NCBI GenBank assembly: GCA_001600415.1
Contig: BCJX01000005.1
Coordinates: forward strand, 2,022,524 to 2,086,523
Reading direction: 5' to 3'
Length of the DNA: 64,000 nucleotides
Source of the DNA: Pascua guehoae
Lineage: Eukaryota > Basidiomycota > Tremellomycetes > Trichosporonales > Trichosporonaceae
The notes under the pieces are model-generated. The model did not search any database. It had not been told where the DNA came from and saw nothing but the letters and a program-made list of their open reading frames with translations. Below, piece after piece: positions 21,081 to 31,345 of this stretch. Position numbers and translations under genes: made by a program. Each line of letters opens with the position of its first letter. Position 1 is the stretch's first letter.

Positions 21081-22409
21081 GTTGGCTGTCGGGTACATTG
21101 GTGTAAAGGGTTGGATGTTATCGCCAAAGCGGGGGGGAAGTGGGTGGGGATCGGGTTTGCTGCCGATGTGCTTGGTGCAGTCGTGAATGTCGAGGTCGGT
21201 GGGGTTTGGGGGAACTGAGGTCAGCTCCTTTTATGCTTTTTGGGGGCGCTCTCAACGTTAGTCAGGATACAGTGGGGCATGGATCGTGGCAGAACAGGGA
21301 ACGGGACACAACCAGTAAGAGCCAGGGCATCAGACGGGAGCCGTGAGGACGTTGGCTATCCTACTTGGCAGGGGCCCGTGTGGTGATACTGTTCACATGC
21401 CAGTGAGACAGTGGGGGAGGAAAGGTGGAACAATATGACGAGAGATAAGAGGTGATGTAGAGGAGGTCGAGGTGATACAGAGGAGGCGAGGCGATGCAGA
21501 GGGGACGAAGCTTTATCTTCGTTACAGAAGTCGGCCCGTATAAAGGACGGTTTTCGACAGGATGGACACGAGCAGAGACGGAGGGCACCTCAGCAGAAAA
21601 CGGTAGTGCCGCCCGGTCGGCTGGACGTGGCGGATGTCTGGAAACGATTGGGGAATGCTGGCTGAGTGGAAACGCCAACTGGAGCTCACGACTACGTTTG
21701 ACAATCGAGGCATCCAAAAGTGGACAGTAACAGGTCCATTGGGTAACGGGAAGTGATTGAAATAGAGGAGGAGGGGATGACGTTGCAGAGGAGTCAGAGT
21801 CGCTGCCCGGAGACTTAAGGGGGTGCTGATTGGTAGCCATTATCTGGGCGAGGGGGGCATGGGCAGGGGTAGAGCCGTGAAACAAAATGGGACACCGGCA
21901 ATAATGTCAAACAGGAGGAGTAGTGTCAGGGGCATGACGCTGCCATCAACAGGGGTGAGTGGTTGACTAAAATAAGAAATCCCCTACCCCTGGTGCAACC
22001 ACCCGTTTCAGCCTCTGAAACACTTTCCACAACTCCCCCTTGCGTTCTGGGTTGCATTCTCCTTCCCACATACCACGTTCCATCACAACTTCTCCTGCGT
22101 GTCACGTCACAGCAGATTTTGTCTCATTTCAATCTGTCAGTGCGGACGTCAGGCCGTTTGGTATATAGGGAAAAGTGGTGTGAGAGTTGGAGTAATGAGG
22201 TTTCGTCGTATACTGGACATAGAAAGATGCGACACGTCCCGTTGGTAAACAAACGCGGAGGGTCACTGCAGTTCATCCACGAGGCCTACTCCCAATATAT
22301 ATCAAGGGGACACCTTATATATCAAGGGGACACCTACCGCAATTTTTTCCTGGAGCCCACCACACCTCCTTGCCACTATCCCATTGACCCACCAACTACT
22401 GTACCACAC
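21081..22409. other. Divergent intergenic region
   Basis: Promoters of the 20364 gene and of the 22410 gene face each other. A Ser/Pro-rich minus-strand frame (21361-21885) has no start context or partner exons and is not accepted. The tandem TATA-bearing duplication at 22296-22335 lies at the right end. Confidence 0.5.
22296..22335 (+). promoter_or_regulatory. Perfect 20-bp tandem duplication containing a TATA box
   Basis: The unit tatatatcaaggggacacct occurs twice with no spacer, 75-115 bp upstream of the start codon at 22410. This gives two equally spaced TATA-like cores before one gene. Confidence 0.6.
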
Positions 22410-23573
22410 ATGAGAGCGATCACTCTGGCATATGCATGCCTTTTGGCCACACAGGGTAGGTTAGACCCCACGAACAAGTGTCAGTTCCCGGCTCATAGCT
22501 CCCCAGTCAAAGTCGCGGCACCTAGACCTGTACATACAGGCAGCAAAGGGCTCTCTCAGCTGGAGTCTGCCGTTTCCGCAACTGCCCGCCCGGTACCAGC
22601 CTATCCCAGAGAATACGATTACGACACTGGTGAACACAACGAGGGGGGTGACGATTACAAAGACGATTACAAAGACGACCACAACGACGACTACAACGAC
22701 AACGACTACAACGACAACGACTACAACGACAACGACTACCACGACGACTGGGGCAGTGACGACAACCAATGGCACGCGAGTGGACCCTCTGCCGAGTGGG
22801 GTCCCTCGGCCGCCCCTAGCGCGTGGGCCTCTCCTGAGCCGGCTGCGAGCGAGTGGCAAAGTCCAGAACCCAGTGCGGCGTACCAATCACCGACGCCGTC
22901 TGCTGAAGGAGAGTGGGTGTCGGCGCCGGCGTCGGCGTCGCCTCCCCCTCCTTCCACCTCATGCGAGCCGTCCGCTTCTCCATCTCAATGGGACGGAGGG
23001 AAACCCACCGCCTCCCCGTCGCCCAGTGCGTCAGCCGAACCCGAACCATCTGCGTCCCCGTCGGCCGAACCCGAACCATCCGCGTCCCCGCCCCCTCCCT
23101 CCAAGCCTCCCGTGAGCGTCACGACCGAGGTACCGTCGGCGCCAGCCACTACATCGGAGTGCTTCAAGACGTACCCCAACCTAAGCCCCCTCAAGGGCCA
23201 AGGTCCTGTGGTAGTCCCTTGTGGGGAAGAGCCTATTCCGGAGCAAACTACCACCGTCGTCGCTACGCCTACCTCGGATCCACCTCCCACGCCGACCACC
23301 TTCCCCCGGCTGTTTCCAGAGCCCACCACTACCCCGGAGCCCACTCCAGAGCCGGCCCCCGAGCCCGAGCCCGAACCCGAACCCGAGCCCGAGCCCGAAC
23401 CCGAGCCAGAAGAACCAGCCCCTGAGCCAGAGCCGACAAAGAAGTGCGACGATACCAGCAGCAGCCAGTTGTGGAGATTCCGCGGGGCCTGCTGGCTTCA
23501 GAAGAATAGACGCAGCCTCCCACATCGTATAGTGGCAAGGTTGATCGGCCTGTGGAGCGGGGACGAGGAGTAG
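22410..23573 (+). CDS. Secreted acidic/Pro-Ser-rich low-complexity protein
   Basis: The start is taken at ATG 22410, giving a signal peptide MRAITLAYACLLATQ. The frame is open upstream but that part has no coding character. A GTAGGT donor at 22456 and a CAG acceptor at 22506 would remove a 51-bp intron in phase right after the signal peptide, exactly as in the calpain-like gene, where exon 1 is also 46 bp. The mature protein has an Asp/Asn/Tyr tract (22650-22745), a Ser/Pro/Glu part with periodic Trp (SAEWGPSAAP, SEWQSPEPSA), a short Cys-bearing segment (TTSECFKTYPN), a Glu-Pro repeat, and a basic Cys-containing end. Length is 387 residues unspliced. It is probably extracellular or wall-associated. 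The composition resembles the tail of the calpain-like protein more than the neighbouring cluster proteins. Confidence 0.62.
   Translation: MRAITLAYACLLATQGRLDPTNKCQFPAHSSPVKVAAPRPVHTGSKGLSQLESAVSATARPVPAYPREYDYDTGEHNEGGDDYKDDYKDDHNDDYNDNDYNDNDYNDNDYHDDWGSDDNQWHASGPSAEWGPSAAPSAWASPEPAASEWQSPEPSAAYQSPTPSAEGEWVSAPASASPPPPSTSCEPSASPSQWDGGKPTASPSPSASAEPEPSASPSAEPEPSASPPPPSKPPVSVTTEVPSAPATTSECFKTYPNLSPLKGQGPVVVPCGEEPIPEQTTTVVATPTSDPPPTPTTFPRLFPEPTTTPEPTPEPAPEPEPEPEPEPEPEPEPEEPAPEPEPTKKCDDTSSSQLWRFRGACWLQKNRRSLPHRIVARLIGLWSGDEE
22650..22745 (+). repeat. Asp/Asn/Tyr coding minisatellite
   Basis: Tandem 12-15 bp units (GACGATTACAAA, then AACGACTACAACGAC) encode DYKDD- and NDYND-type repeats inside the 22410 gene. 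Confidence 0.85.
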
Positions 23574-24152
23574 AGTTTTGACGAGTACTCTGGAAGTACC
23601 GTCGCGGTTTGAGTTTCACAGCTTCTGTATGTAGAGTTATGAAGCGAACTTGTATTTGCATGCCAGAGATGTTGTGGATTGTATACCATACATTGCTGCC
23701 TTGAAGGGTGTGGACCGCACAGGTGAAAAGTCACCAGCCATGAAGCCAGGAACTGGGTCAGAGATCTCGCCTGTACCCACCATTGCTAAAGGCATACAGG
23801 GGCATAGACGCCCAGTGCAGGGGAACTATGGGAGGGCTACCACAGTGAGACGATTGCGCTGCCAGCATTAATGATAAGATGGCGATCGCACGTAGGTCCA
23901 AGCTCGCACTTTCCCAAGCCCCAGACTCACACCACCTCGTCCAGCTCGAGGCAGTTCCAAGATGTCCACGCTGCCGATGCTCGTCCATAGGCACAGAGAC
24001 TCAGAAGATACAACTGCATGACTACCTCTACAGAATACAGAAACACTGCTGCTATCGACGTTTGCCCCTCAATCTAGGAACCCCTCTGGTTCTTCAACTG
24101 AGATGGAGGCTACATGCAAGAGAGGACCAAGGAATGTGGTGGTGGGGGAACC
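23574..24152. other. Intergenic, convergent 3' flanks
   Basis: No gene or structured element seen. Confidence 0.5.
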
Positions 24153-24932
24153 CTAGTTCCTATCCACCCAGTCCTGCCACACAAGATTGTCAGAAATGTC
24201 CCACGGACAGAGACCCCGGGTCTTGCCATCGGGTTCCTGGACCACAGAGGCTTCGACTTGGACGACTGGGAATCCGGGCTTGCCATCCTGAGGACGCGTA
24301 GCGCCCTTGCGCAGTGTGGCACACGCGTTGGCACCGTACATGGCAACCCTCTCGACGAATTGCTGAATCAGGTTCTCGAACGCGTCCTGGTCGAAATCGG
24401 TCGCAACGTAGAGCTCAGAGTACTTGGCGGCAAAAGCAATCTTCATCGCGCCGCTCTTGGATACAAGGCGATGCCCTCGGGGTCTGGCTGCGAAGAATGA
24501 TTCGCCAACGTATTGGGCAAACTTGGTAACGTTGGCCGAACCAAAGGTTGACTCGACGTCGAGGGCGGTGCCGGGGTAGTCGAAGATGTTCCAAAGGAGG
24601 GCAATACTGTTTGCGACCGTTGTGCTCCCTGGAAGAGGAGGGTCGACCTTGGTAGGGGGCGGGAGAGTGGTGTCGGTAACAGCTGGGGAAGCTGCGTTGG
24701 ATGCTGGCGTAATCCCGGAGCTGGAGGGTGTGTTGGCCGCAATGGGTGTGTTGGCAGAAACCGGTGAGTTGGCAGCGATCAGTGCGTTGGCGGCGACCGG
24801 TGTGTTGACAGCAACCGCTGGGGTGGCGGCAATCGGTGTGTTGGCGGCAATTGGTGTTTGGAGGGGAAGAGGTGAAGCCGAAACAATGGAGCTGAGGACA
24901 GCCATTATGGAGAGGAGTGATTGGATGTTCAT
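24153..24932 (-). CDS. Secreted cluster protein 3 (Ala/Asn/Thr/Pro repeat linker)
   Basis: A 259-residue frame. It opens with the signal peptide MNIQSLLSIMAVLSSIVSAS, followed by a linker built from repeated PIAANT/PVAANT units (residues 27-70) and a Ser/Pro stretch. From about residue 100 it has the core: SALLWNIFDY-like start, RGHRLVSKSGAMKIAFAAKY, FDQDAFENLIQQFVERVAMY, GANACATL, then a variable loop and a Trp-rich end (CPWDISDNLVWQDWVDRN). It aligns by eye with cluster protein 5 (MSIAFTANF, FPQDAFGDLLGQFVRKAV, NACVAIL), forming a second subgroup. No catalytic motif is recognised. It is probably secreted. The repeat linker is the part that differs most between members. Confidence 0.75.
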   Translation of the reverse strand: MNIQSLLSIMAVLSSIVSASPLPLQTPIAANTPIAATPAVAVNTPVAANALIAANSPVSANTPIAANTPSSSGITPASNAASPAVTDTTLPPPTKVDPPLPGSTTVANSIALLWNIFDYPGTALDVESTFGSANVTKFAQYVGESFFAARPRGHRLVSKSGAMKIAFAAKYSELYVATDFDQDAFENLIQQFVERVAMYGANACATLRKGATRPQDGKPGFPVVQVEASVVQEPDGKTRGLCPWDISDNLVWQDWVDRN

Positions 24933-26654
24933 GACGGTCGGTGGAACGGTGTCGAGAGCAGTGGCCTAGAGAAGTGGTGGTGGACAGTTCGCTGCTCAGT
25001 GGGCACCATTCTATACGTTCCGACTTCTTGCCAAGGCAGCCAAGAGCTGTGTAGCTAAGAGACCCCCCGTCGCGTGACCAAGACCAGGATTGGTTCAAGG
25101 GGCCTGTACTCGAGCATACATGGAGGCAGCAGGTGAAGGACGTTGGCAAGGAGATGTATGCCATGGAGCATTTGTTCTCGTTTCTTCACCCAGTCGTTTT
25201 ATCAACACCACCTCGTTTCATTTTTGTCGGTTATTTGTTGGGACCTCGGGCCCCAAGCTGCTCGTTTTGCCACCCCACGTGTTTCACCTGATCCATTGCA
25301 GATGTGATGTTTCGGCTACTAGACGATACAGGCACAATCTCATGAAACGAGAAGGAGCCGCGCGCCTTCAAACTCCTCACAGCCCCTATCTACAAGGGGG
25401 ATCGTTACAAGACGTTCATCCGCTCGTCAAGATCGTCACATGACAGTGACGTGCGTCCATAACAGTAACGGGTATCCGTCTCTTTGCAGACCCCTATCTA
25501 CACGGCTATCGCCTATCATTAGCGTAGTGTGGCCCCCACACCCCTCGTTGCACATCGCACTCCGCCCTCCACTCTCGGAGCGCCAGCTCTGCTGGGGACC
25601 GTGATTCTTCCATTCTGAAGACGGGGAAACCGCCTGTGTGGGGATTGTCGGTCAGGCTGGTACACTAATTCTGCCACAGGTGATGGACTCACAGTCGCTT
25701 AGGGCCTTGGAAAGTCCTGCCATGCATCAGCGGCCACTTCAAGTGCCCTTTTCACGGGGGAGTCTTTCGATGATCTTGGCCAATGGGCAACCGTCTGCAG
25801 AGTGTGCGTCCTGGTTGGAGCAGACGGTTTTGCAGCGTGCAACTAGGGCATGGTGTCCGCTTGAAAACGACGGGCCTGTGCCTTCGGAGACTGCGCGGTA
25901 GTTCGTCCCAGGATCAGTGCAGGTGCTATGGTGTCCGCCCAGAATGCCAAGCCCCGCCAGTTGTCTTTGCCCCCAATCTCTTGCTGTGACGATGACTCCA
26001 GCTGGTGTAGGCGTCGTGAGATATGCACCACGACGAGGTAAGCTTAACTTGTGCAATGGTTCGAAACCAACAGAGGGGAAGAAGGGGGAGGGGGAAAGGG
26101 GGTAGGGGAGTGGGGGGGGGGGGGTAGGAGGGGTTGGATGGACGCTTGAAACACCGCAGGGTCACATGATCGCCCAACGGGGTGGCCCACTGCCTTGTTC
26201 AGATGCTCATATCCCCAGTTCGCAATCTCTCAATCCACCATTGCCATCTTGTTCTCACCAGATCCGAGAGTTTCCGATGGCCATGCTAGCAAGTTCTTCC
26301 ACAATAACGGAATTATCATCATGCTCAAAGCAGAACCGAACCCAAGACCTGTCCCCAGGCTATGTGACCCACAACTGTCGTGAATCTGAATGTGCCCTGT
26401 CGATAAAGCTCAAAGGGTATGTGTACATGGTCATCTATAATGTTCACACTGTCTCGCCTCTAACAGGTCCAGCTCTACTGGTAACCGCTGATTCTTCTAC
26501 TCTGTGTTGGATGTGGCCTTAGGAGACCACCAGGGCTTGGGCGGGGGTAGAGTAGTATTTATCAAGCTGGCACGTCAGCACAAAGTGACAGATAATGACT
26601 TGGGCTGTGGCCCAGGTGGGAAAACTCACCTCCTCGTGCCCTGGTACTTCTGGA
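24933..26654. other. Intergenic, no gene seen
   Basis: Contains a G-rich homopolymer-like tract at 26107-26140. The 26460-26515 stretch (ctggtaaccgctgattcttctactctg-like) resembles 28741-28855 downstream of the 26655/28920 genes, probably because flanks were copied along with the genes. Confidence 0.45.
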
Positions 26655-27509
26655 TTACGAGCTAGCAGAAGCGCTGGGGCTTGCACTAGCAGACGCATCG
26701 CCAGTCGCGCCTCCAGCGTCGCCACTGGCAGTGCCACTGGCAGATGCGGCGCCTGTTTCAGAAGGGTCGTCGGTGCAAGGTGTGGTTGTGGAAGAACCGC
26801 TGCCGCCGGCCAGGCTACCAGCGGATTCGGCACCGTTGCCACCAGATGCCCCACTGACCACAGAACCGCCACTTCCGGTCCCTGCGGTAGCAGAAGCACT
26901 GCTGCCTCCGACTCCAGTTGGAGAAGCATCGTCGGTGCAAGGAGCGGACGCCTCACCACTGCCACTACCGCCATCACTGTCACCCGCCATCCCACTGACG
27001 GCAGAGCCGCCGCCACCCATGCTGTCAGCGGTGCTGCTGCCACCGCTACCACCAGCGGTGCCAGTGATAGCGCTGCCACCGCCCGTGCCAGTCGCGGAAG
27101 CATGGTCGGTGCACGGGGTAGACGTCCCACCGCCAACAGGACCGCTACCGGCCTTGCCACTGACAGCGGTGCCGCTACCGCCCCCAGAGCCGAGGCTGCC
27201 ACTGGCCGTCGAGCCTGTGCATGGGGCTGTTACGGTGACTGTGACTGTCTTTGCACATGGGGCCGATACTCCAGTCGCGGAGGCGGTGCCGGATGCAGGT
27301 GTGGTTGATGCACCAGCGCCGGATGCAGCTTCGGCTGAGGCAGTGGCAGATCCTACAGCGGAGGCACTCGCGCTCGCCTCGCCTCCTGCGGATGCGGTGT
27401 TGGCCTCACCAGCCGAAGGTTCGGCGGTGGCCTCTTCGCCCGGGACAGGCGAAGCCGAGACGAAGGAGCCAAGGACGGCGATGATGGCGAGGAGTGATTG
27501 AACCTTCAT
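26655..27509 (-). CDS. Secreted cluster protein 4, Gly/Ser/Ala-rich with PCTD motifs, core lost
   Basis: A 284-residue frame with the cluster signal peptide MKVQSLLAIIAVLGSFVSASP. Everything after it is Ala/Ser/Gly/Thr-rich. A segment TVTVTVTAPCTG and three spaced motifs STPCTDHAS, SAPCTDDAS and TTPCTDDPS each carry one Cys. The C-terminus is [12 protein letters not shown] with no hydrophobic GPI tail. The conserved C-terminal core present in cluster proteins 1, 2, 3 and 5 is absent, and the sequence after the stop does not encode it. This looks like a cell-wall-type, heavily O-glycosylated protein derived from the same N-terminal template. Confidence 0.7.
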   Translation of the reverse strand: MKVQSLLAIIAVLGSFVSASPVPGEEATAEPSAGEANTASAGGEASASASAVGSATASAEAASGAGASTTPASGTASATGVSAPCAKTVTVTVTAPCTGSTASGSLGSGGGSGTAVSGKAGSGPVGGGTSTPCTDHASATGTGGGSAITGTAGGSGGSSTADSMGGGGSAVSGMAGDSDGGSGSGEASAPCTDDASPTGVGGSSASATAGTGSGGSVVSGASGGNGAESAGSLAGGSGSSTTTPCTDDPSETGAASASGTASGDAGGATGDASASASPSASASS

Positions 27510-28919
27510 GATGGACTGGAGGTAGGTCGAGACGTGTTCAGAGTGGTGGCGGTCGAGATCAATGGTGTCGATAGAATTTTGGGATGTTGTTCGTTTTGTA
27601 TATGTTGCCGAGCAGAGTCGTCGTGGCTGAAGTGGGTGCAGTCTGGAGAGGTCGAGTCGTTATCCATGATGTTTGACGCCTCTATGCCCCATCTTATATA
27701 CTTTGATGTTTTTCAGCCTGACGCATTGTCACCGTGGCATCGCCCAACGCAACAAGGGTACAATCACCACCTTGGTAGGGTACGATCACCGGCTTTTGAA
27801 GTTACGGAAGCAACGATCAACCTAACATCGACGAACGTCCCAACGACGAACTTGGCCGCGTTGTGCGGAGAAGAATGGTGGGTCTGGACAATGGAGAACT
27901 TTCAACCCATCGTATGATTCATGGCAGTGGACTAGTCGAATGGTCTCTACGAGACAAACCTGCATGCAGTGCACAAACCCTCGTTTGTTTAGGGCTCCAA
28001 TGCACCGCGTTGCCAAATGTGAATAGTGTATGCACTGCAGTGAAAAATGTGGGAAGCCAGGCACCACCCGTTTGGCACACTTGACAACGCACCACAAAAA
28101 ATGTGATTAGGGTCAGGAATTTAATGTGATTCCGACATGCAAGCTGTGTATTCTGAAACGCCGGCCCAACATCTGGACTCAAGCACATGTGCCAGGCACT
28201 CCTGCACCTGTATTAGCCAGCTAGCTAGTTCACCACTTCAGACCCGACCATGTGGTCTACTTCTCACCCCGTCCCAGAGTTCCCAATGGTCACATGGATA
28301 GATATCTTGACAGGTATGCTAGCGCTGGCATCCCTGCCCTAGTAATTGAAGCTGATCGCGACGCTGACCGTGTGGAGTGAGAAGAGCTCTGCATGTGTTT
28401 CTGCTTACCCAATGCCCGTACTTTATGAAAATGCCATGCGAAGGCGACTGGCTCCTCGAGGGCTACCTCAACCACTATTCAAAACAGCGACTATCCATTG
28501 CTGACGACGAGACACTGCAATGTGACAAGGTCTGACAAGCTGTGCATGTGAAACGGAAGGGCAAGGCCCAAGGGTACGGGTGACAGTATGGAAGCAAGAT
28601 TGCTCCAAACTGACAGCACGAAAGAAACATATCCCCAATTCTCTTCACTTTCCCCTTCAAGCCAGGCCAAAGGTGTACTTGCGCGGGTCTGGACGGTGCC
28701 ACCCTTCCCTGTCGACGAAGGGGTGACTTCAAGCGATCAAAGGGCTACAAGTACATTGGTTCTTCTACAGGTACAAAGGTATCGATCATCTTAGCGCTCG
28801 CATAGGGATCCACGGGTGCTGGCAACTGTGATTCTTCTACTGGAACGGAAGTAATTGTCCCTCATTGGCGTCCATTGGCTGGTATGTCAGTCCTGAACCG
28901 TCTGTATAGACTTACCTGG
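27510..28919. other. Intergenic, no gene seen
   Basis: Promoter of the 26655 gene and 3' flank of the 28920 gene. No further gene supported. Confidence 0.5.
27694..27700 (-). promoter_or_regulatory. TATA-like box of cluster protein 4
   Basis: TATATAA on the minus strand about 185 bp upstream of the ATG at 27509. A similar box lies about 200 bp before the 28920-30071 gene. Confidence 0.45.
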
Positions 28920-30071
28920 TCACTTTGGTTTCAAATCTATCCACTCTACGTTGGTTGGGGGAGCCCAACCACATTTGCCTGCAGTTTTGCCCTTACCGCC
29001 CGGGTCACGTTCGTTGGTCGTGGCTTCAATTTGGATGGCCGGACAGCCCTCTCCGCCCGAAGATTTCGCATCGCATTCCTCCGTCAAGATAGCAACACAG
29101 GCGTTCCGGGCGTCGTTGACGGCCTTGCGAACAAACTGCCCCAACAAATCGCCGAAGGCATCTTGCGGGAAGCGCGCAGCCCCCTGGTAATCGTTAACGA
29201 AGTTGGCTGTAAAGGCGATGCTCATGTCGCTGATGGTGGTGTTGCGGGACAGAAATCGGTACGCTTGGGGTGATGCCGTATAAAACGGGTGCTCCATTTT
29301 TTTGACGAAGTCCTCAATTTCACTCGAAGGCAGGATTGACGGTATATGGACCCCGGCACCGCGCTTATTGAAGTCGTCGTACTTGAGCTTAAGGCCGTTT
29401 TGGATTGCGAAGTTTCCCTTCTCCGGTACACCGCTGATCACAGTGGCACCAGTGCTCGTGTGAGAGGGGTTGCTCTTGATGTCGGTGCCGCTCTCGGAAG
29501 AAGTTGCGGCGGTGGTAGCCTGAGCGGTACCGGCGGCTGTCCCGGTGGTGGTGGTTGGAGTGGGTTTCGCAATGCTGCCATCGCTGCTGCCCAGTGACGA
29601 CGACTCGCTGGCAGCATCTGTGCCGCTGGGCGCTTGAGTCCCCGCTGTGGAAGCACTGGCTGTAGTGGCGTCGTGGGTGGTGGACGTAACACTGTCGCCA
29701 GAAGCATCGCTACTGTCGTCGCTACTAGTGCTTGCGGTTGCCGCCGCATCAGCGCTGCCATCAGCGCTGGTGTCATCGCTGACCTCCTCTTCAGTTGAAG
29801 TGAAATCAGAGCTGCTGCTATCCCCAGTGGCCGATGGGGTTGCAGTAGCGTCGGTACTCTCGCTGTCGCTGGCTGTCGCTTCAGTAGCACCCCCATTATA
29901 GCCCGAGGCTGAGGTGCCACTGGCAGCTGCCGTCTCAGAAGGAATCGTATTCTGGAAGACTGTTGTGGTTCTGAAGACGGTCATCGTCGTCGTCGACATC
30001 TCGGGAATGGGCGAAGCCGAGACCAAGGAGCCAAAGACGACGATAAGGGAGAAGAGTGAACGAACGTTCAT
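28920..30071 (-). CDS. Secreted cluster protein 5 (Ser/Thr mucin-like linker plus core)
   Basis: A 383-residue frame. The signal peptide is MNVRSLFSLIVVFGSLVSAS. It is followed by about 180 residues of Ser/Thr/Ala/Asp-rich, mucin-like sequence, then GLKLKYDDFNKRG and the core: FVKKMEHPFYTASPQAYRFL, ISDMSIAFTANFVNDYQGAA, QDAFGDLLGQFVRKAVNDAR, NACVAILTEEC. The end is PAIQIEATTNERDPG plus a Trp-containing tail (CGWAPPTNVEWIDL). Its GLKLKY start matches NSGLKLQY of protein 1 and NLRLQY of protein 2, tying both subgroups together. No recognised domain. It is likely secreted and O-glycosylated. Confidence 0.77.
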   Translation of the reverse strand: MNVRSLFSLIVVFGSLVSASPIPEMSTTTMTVFRTTTVFQNTIPSETAAASGTSASGYNGGATEATASDSESTDATATPSATGDSSSSDFTSTEEEVSDDTSADGSADAAATASTSSDDSSDASGDSVTSTTHDATTASASTAGTQAPSGTDAASESSSLGSSDGSIAKPTPTTTTGTAAGTAQATTAATSSESGTDIKSNPSHTSTGATVISGVPEKGNFAIQNGLKLKYDDFNKRGAGVHIPSILPSSEIEDFVKKMEHPFYTASPQAYRFLSRNTTISDMSIAFTANFVNDYQGAARFPQDAFGDLLGQFVRKAVNDARNACVAILTEECDAKSSGGEGCPAIQIEATTNERDPGGKGKTAGKCGWAPPTNVEWIDLKPK

Positions 30072-30271
30072 GGCTGGGTGTATGTCGGTTGGACAGTGTG
30101 TAGAGTGGTGAAGGTCGAGCTAGCTGTAGTCGGGGTTGAACAGTGCTTAGAGTGACGGACGTCTAGTTGAATGCGTTTCGCTTGGTCGACTCTGGGTAGG
30201 TGCTGGTCGTGTCGAAGCTTGCCGCTGACGAAACCGTTGTCGATGGGTAGCTAGTGGCTCAAGGGGGTGTC

Positions 30272-30279
30272 TTATATAC
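30272..30279 (-). promoter_or_regulatory. TATA-like box of cluster protein 5
   Basis: GTATATAA on the minus strand about 200 bp upstream of the ATG at 30071, a spacing close to that of the 27694 box. Confidence 0.45.
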
Positions 30280-31061
30280 CTTTCGGTTACTCTTTCAACC
30301 GTTTGAGACGATGATGAGAGCAGTGGACAACAGACATCGTGGTGCTTTCAGAGCAGAGACTCTTGGTGAGGAAGGCGAGCCATGGGTGCAGACTTTCGCC
30401 CAGGACACCAAGAATCCTGTAACATCTGGGGAATCGGAGAGCAACAGCACAGCAAATTTGCTCCATGGCAACAGCAAGCCGGCCACCAGGTCCGGTCAGA
30501 GCGGTATATCTCACGGGGCAACGCCTGACAACACGGGAGAAGACAGGGCATTCTGGGACGCAGACAGGAGGTGGCGATGATGCCGAAAAGAGGTGGCGAT
30601 GCGGGTTAATAATGAAGTATAAATGACCAGCGCAAGAGAACGTGAGTCTTGAAGAAGATACATGTAAACGAAGAGGAGGCGATAATGTGACAAGAGAGGG
30701 CTCAGTGGCGGTGAGGGATAACCCAATCTAACAAGTTCTGAAACGCGAGTGAAAGGGGATGCATAGCTGTGAGTTATCGGGAGCGCACCCCAACATTCCC
30801 AACGGCACAGAGCGGATTCGAGGCATGCTCAGTTGGTGGTGACAGTGCCGCAAGTGCATGTAGGGTGTCTCCCTGCGTTTCAGCGCAACCGGGTTCCTCG
30901 AGGAGTTACTCCCATTTGAAACAGGGACCACTCCCACCCAATCTTGATGACTGGGACTAGGTGTCCACCATGAACTCTCCACAACGCGTCTCGGCCCGGC
31001 CCCTCTCGTTTCACTCGCACTGCTTGCTCAACCTCGTCACATTGCGGTGTAGGATCGCATA

Positions 31062-31345
31062 CTCCCGAATGGCAGTGCAACGCTGCTAAAATGAAGACGC
31101 GTCGTGATGACGCGTCGCGCGTCAGCAAATGTCTGGCACGTAGGATGAAGAACGGCTGAGGCTTGCTGATAACCCCAGTGAAACGCCAGGAATAGAGTCA
31201 AGGTCCGACAAAATTTAGGGGTTCCTTGCACTGCAATCATCCCGGTCGGCAGGGACCTACGGGACAGCACCCTCCCGGATGGCTGTGCTAGGCTTCCTAA
31301 GAGCACGCGTCGCGCGTCAGGCGCATACCTGGCATGTGGAATGAC
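31062..31345. repeat. Degenerate direct repeat pair
   Basis: 31062-31150 and 31271-31345 share, in order, ctcccg.atggc.gtgc, acgcgtcgcgcgtcag and tggcacgtaggatga/tggcatgtggaatga. No open frame or inverted termini were found around them. Confidence 0.6.

Noticed and set aside
21361..21885. 174-residue Ser/Pro-rich minus-strand frame
   Set aside because: No signal peptide, family motif or splice partners. Lies in a divergent promoter region.
22650..22700. DYKDD repeats resembling an epitope tag
   Set aside because: Part of a native Asp/Asn/Tyr minisatellite that grades into NDYND units. No vector sequence nearby.
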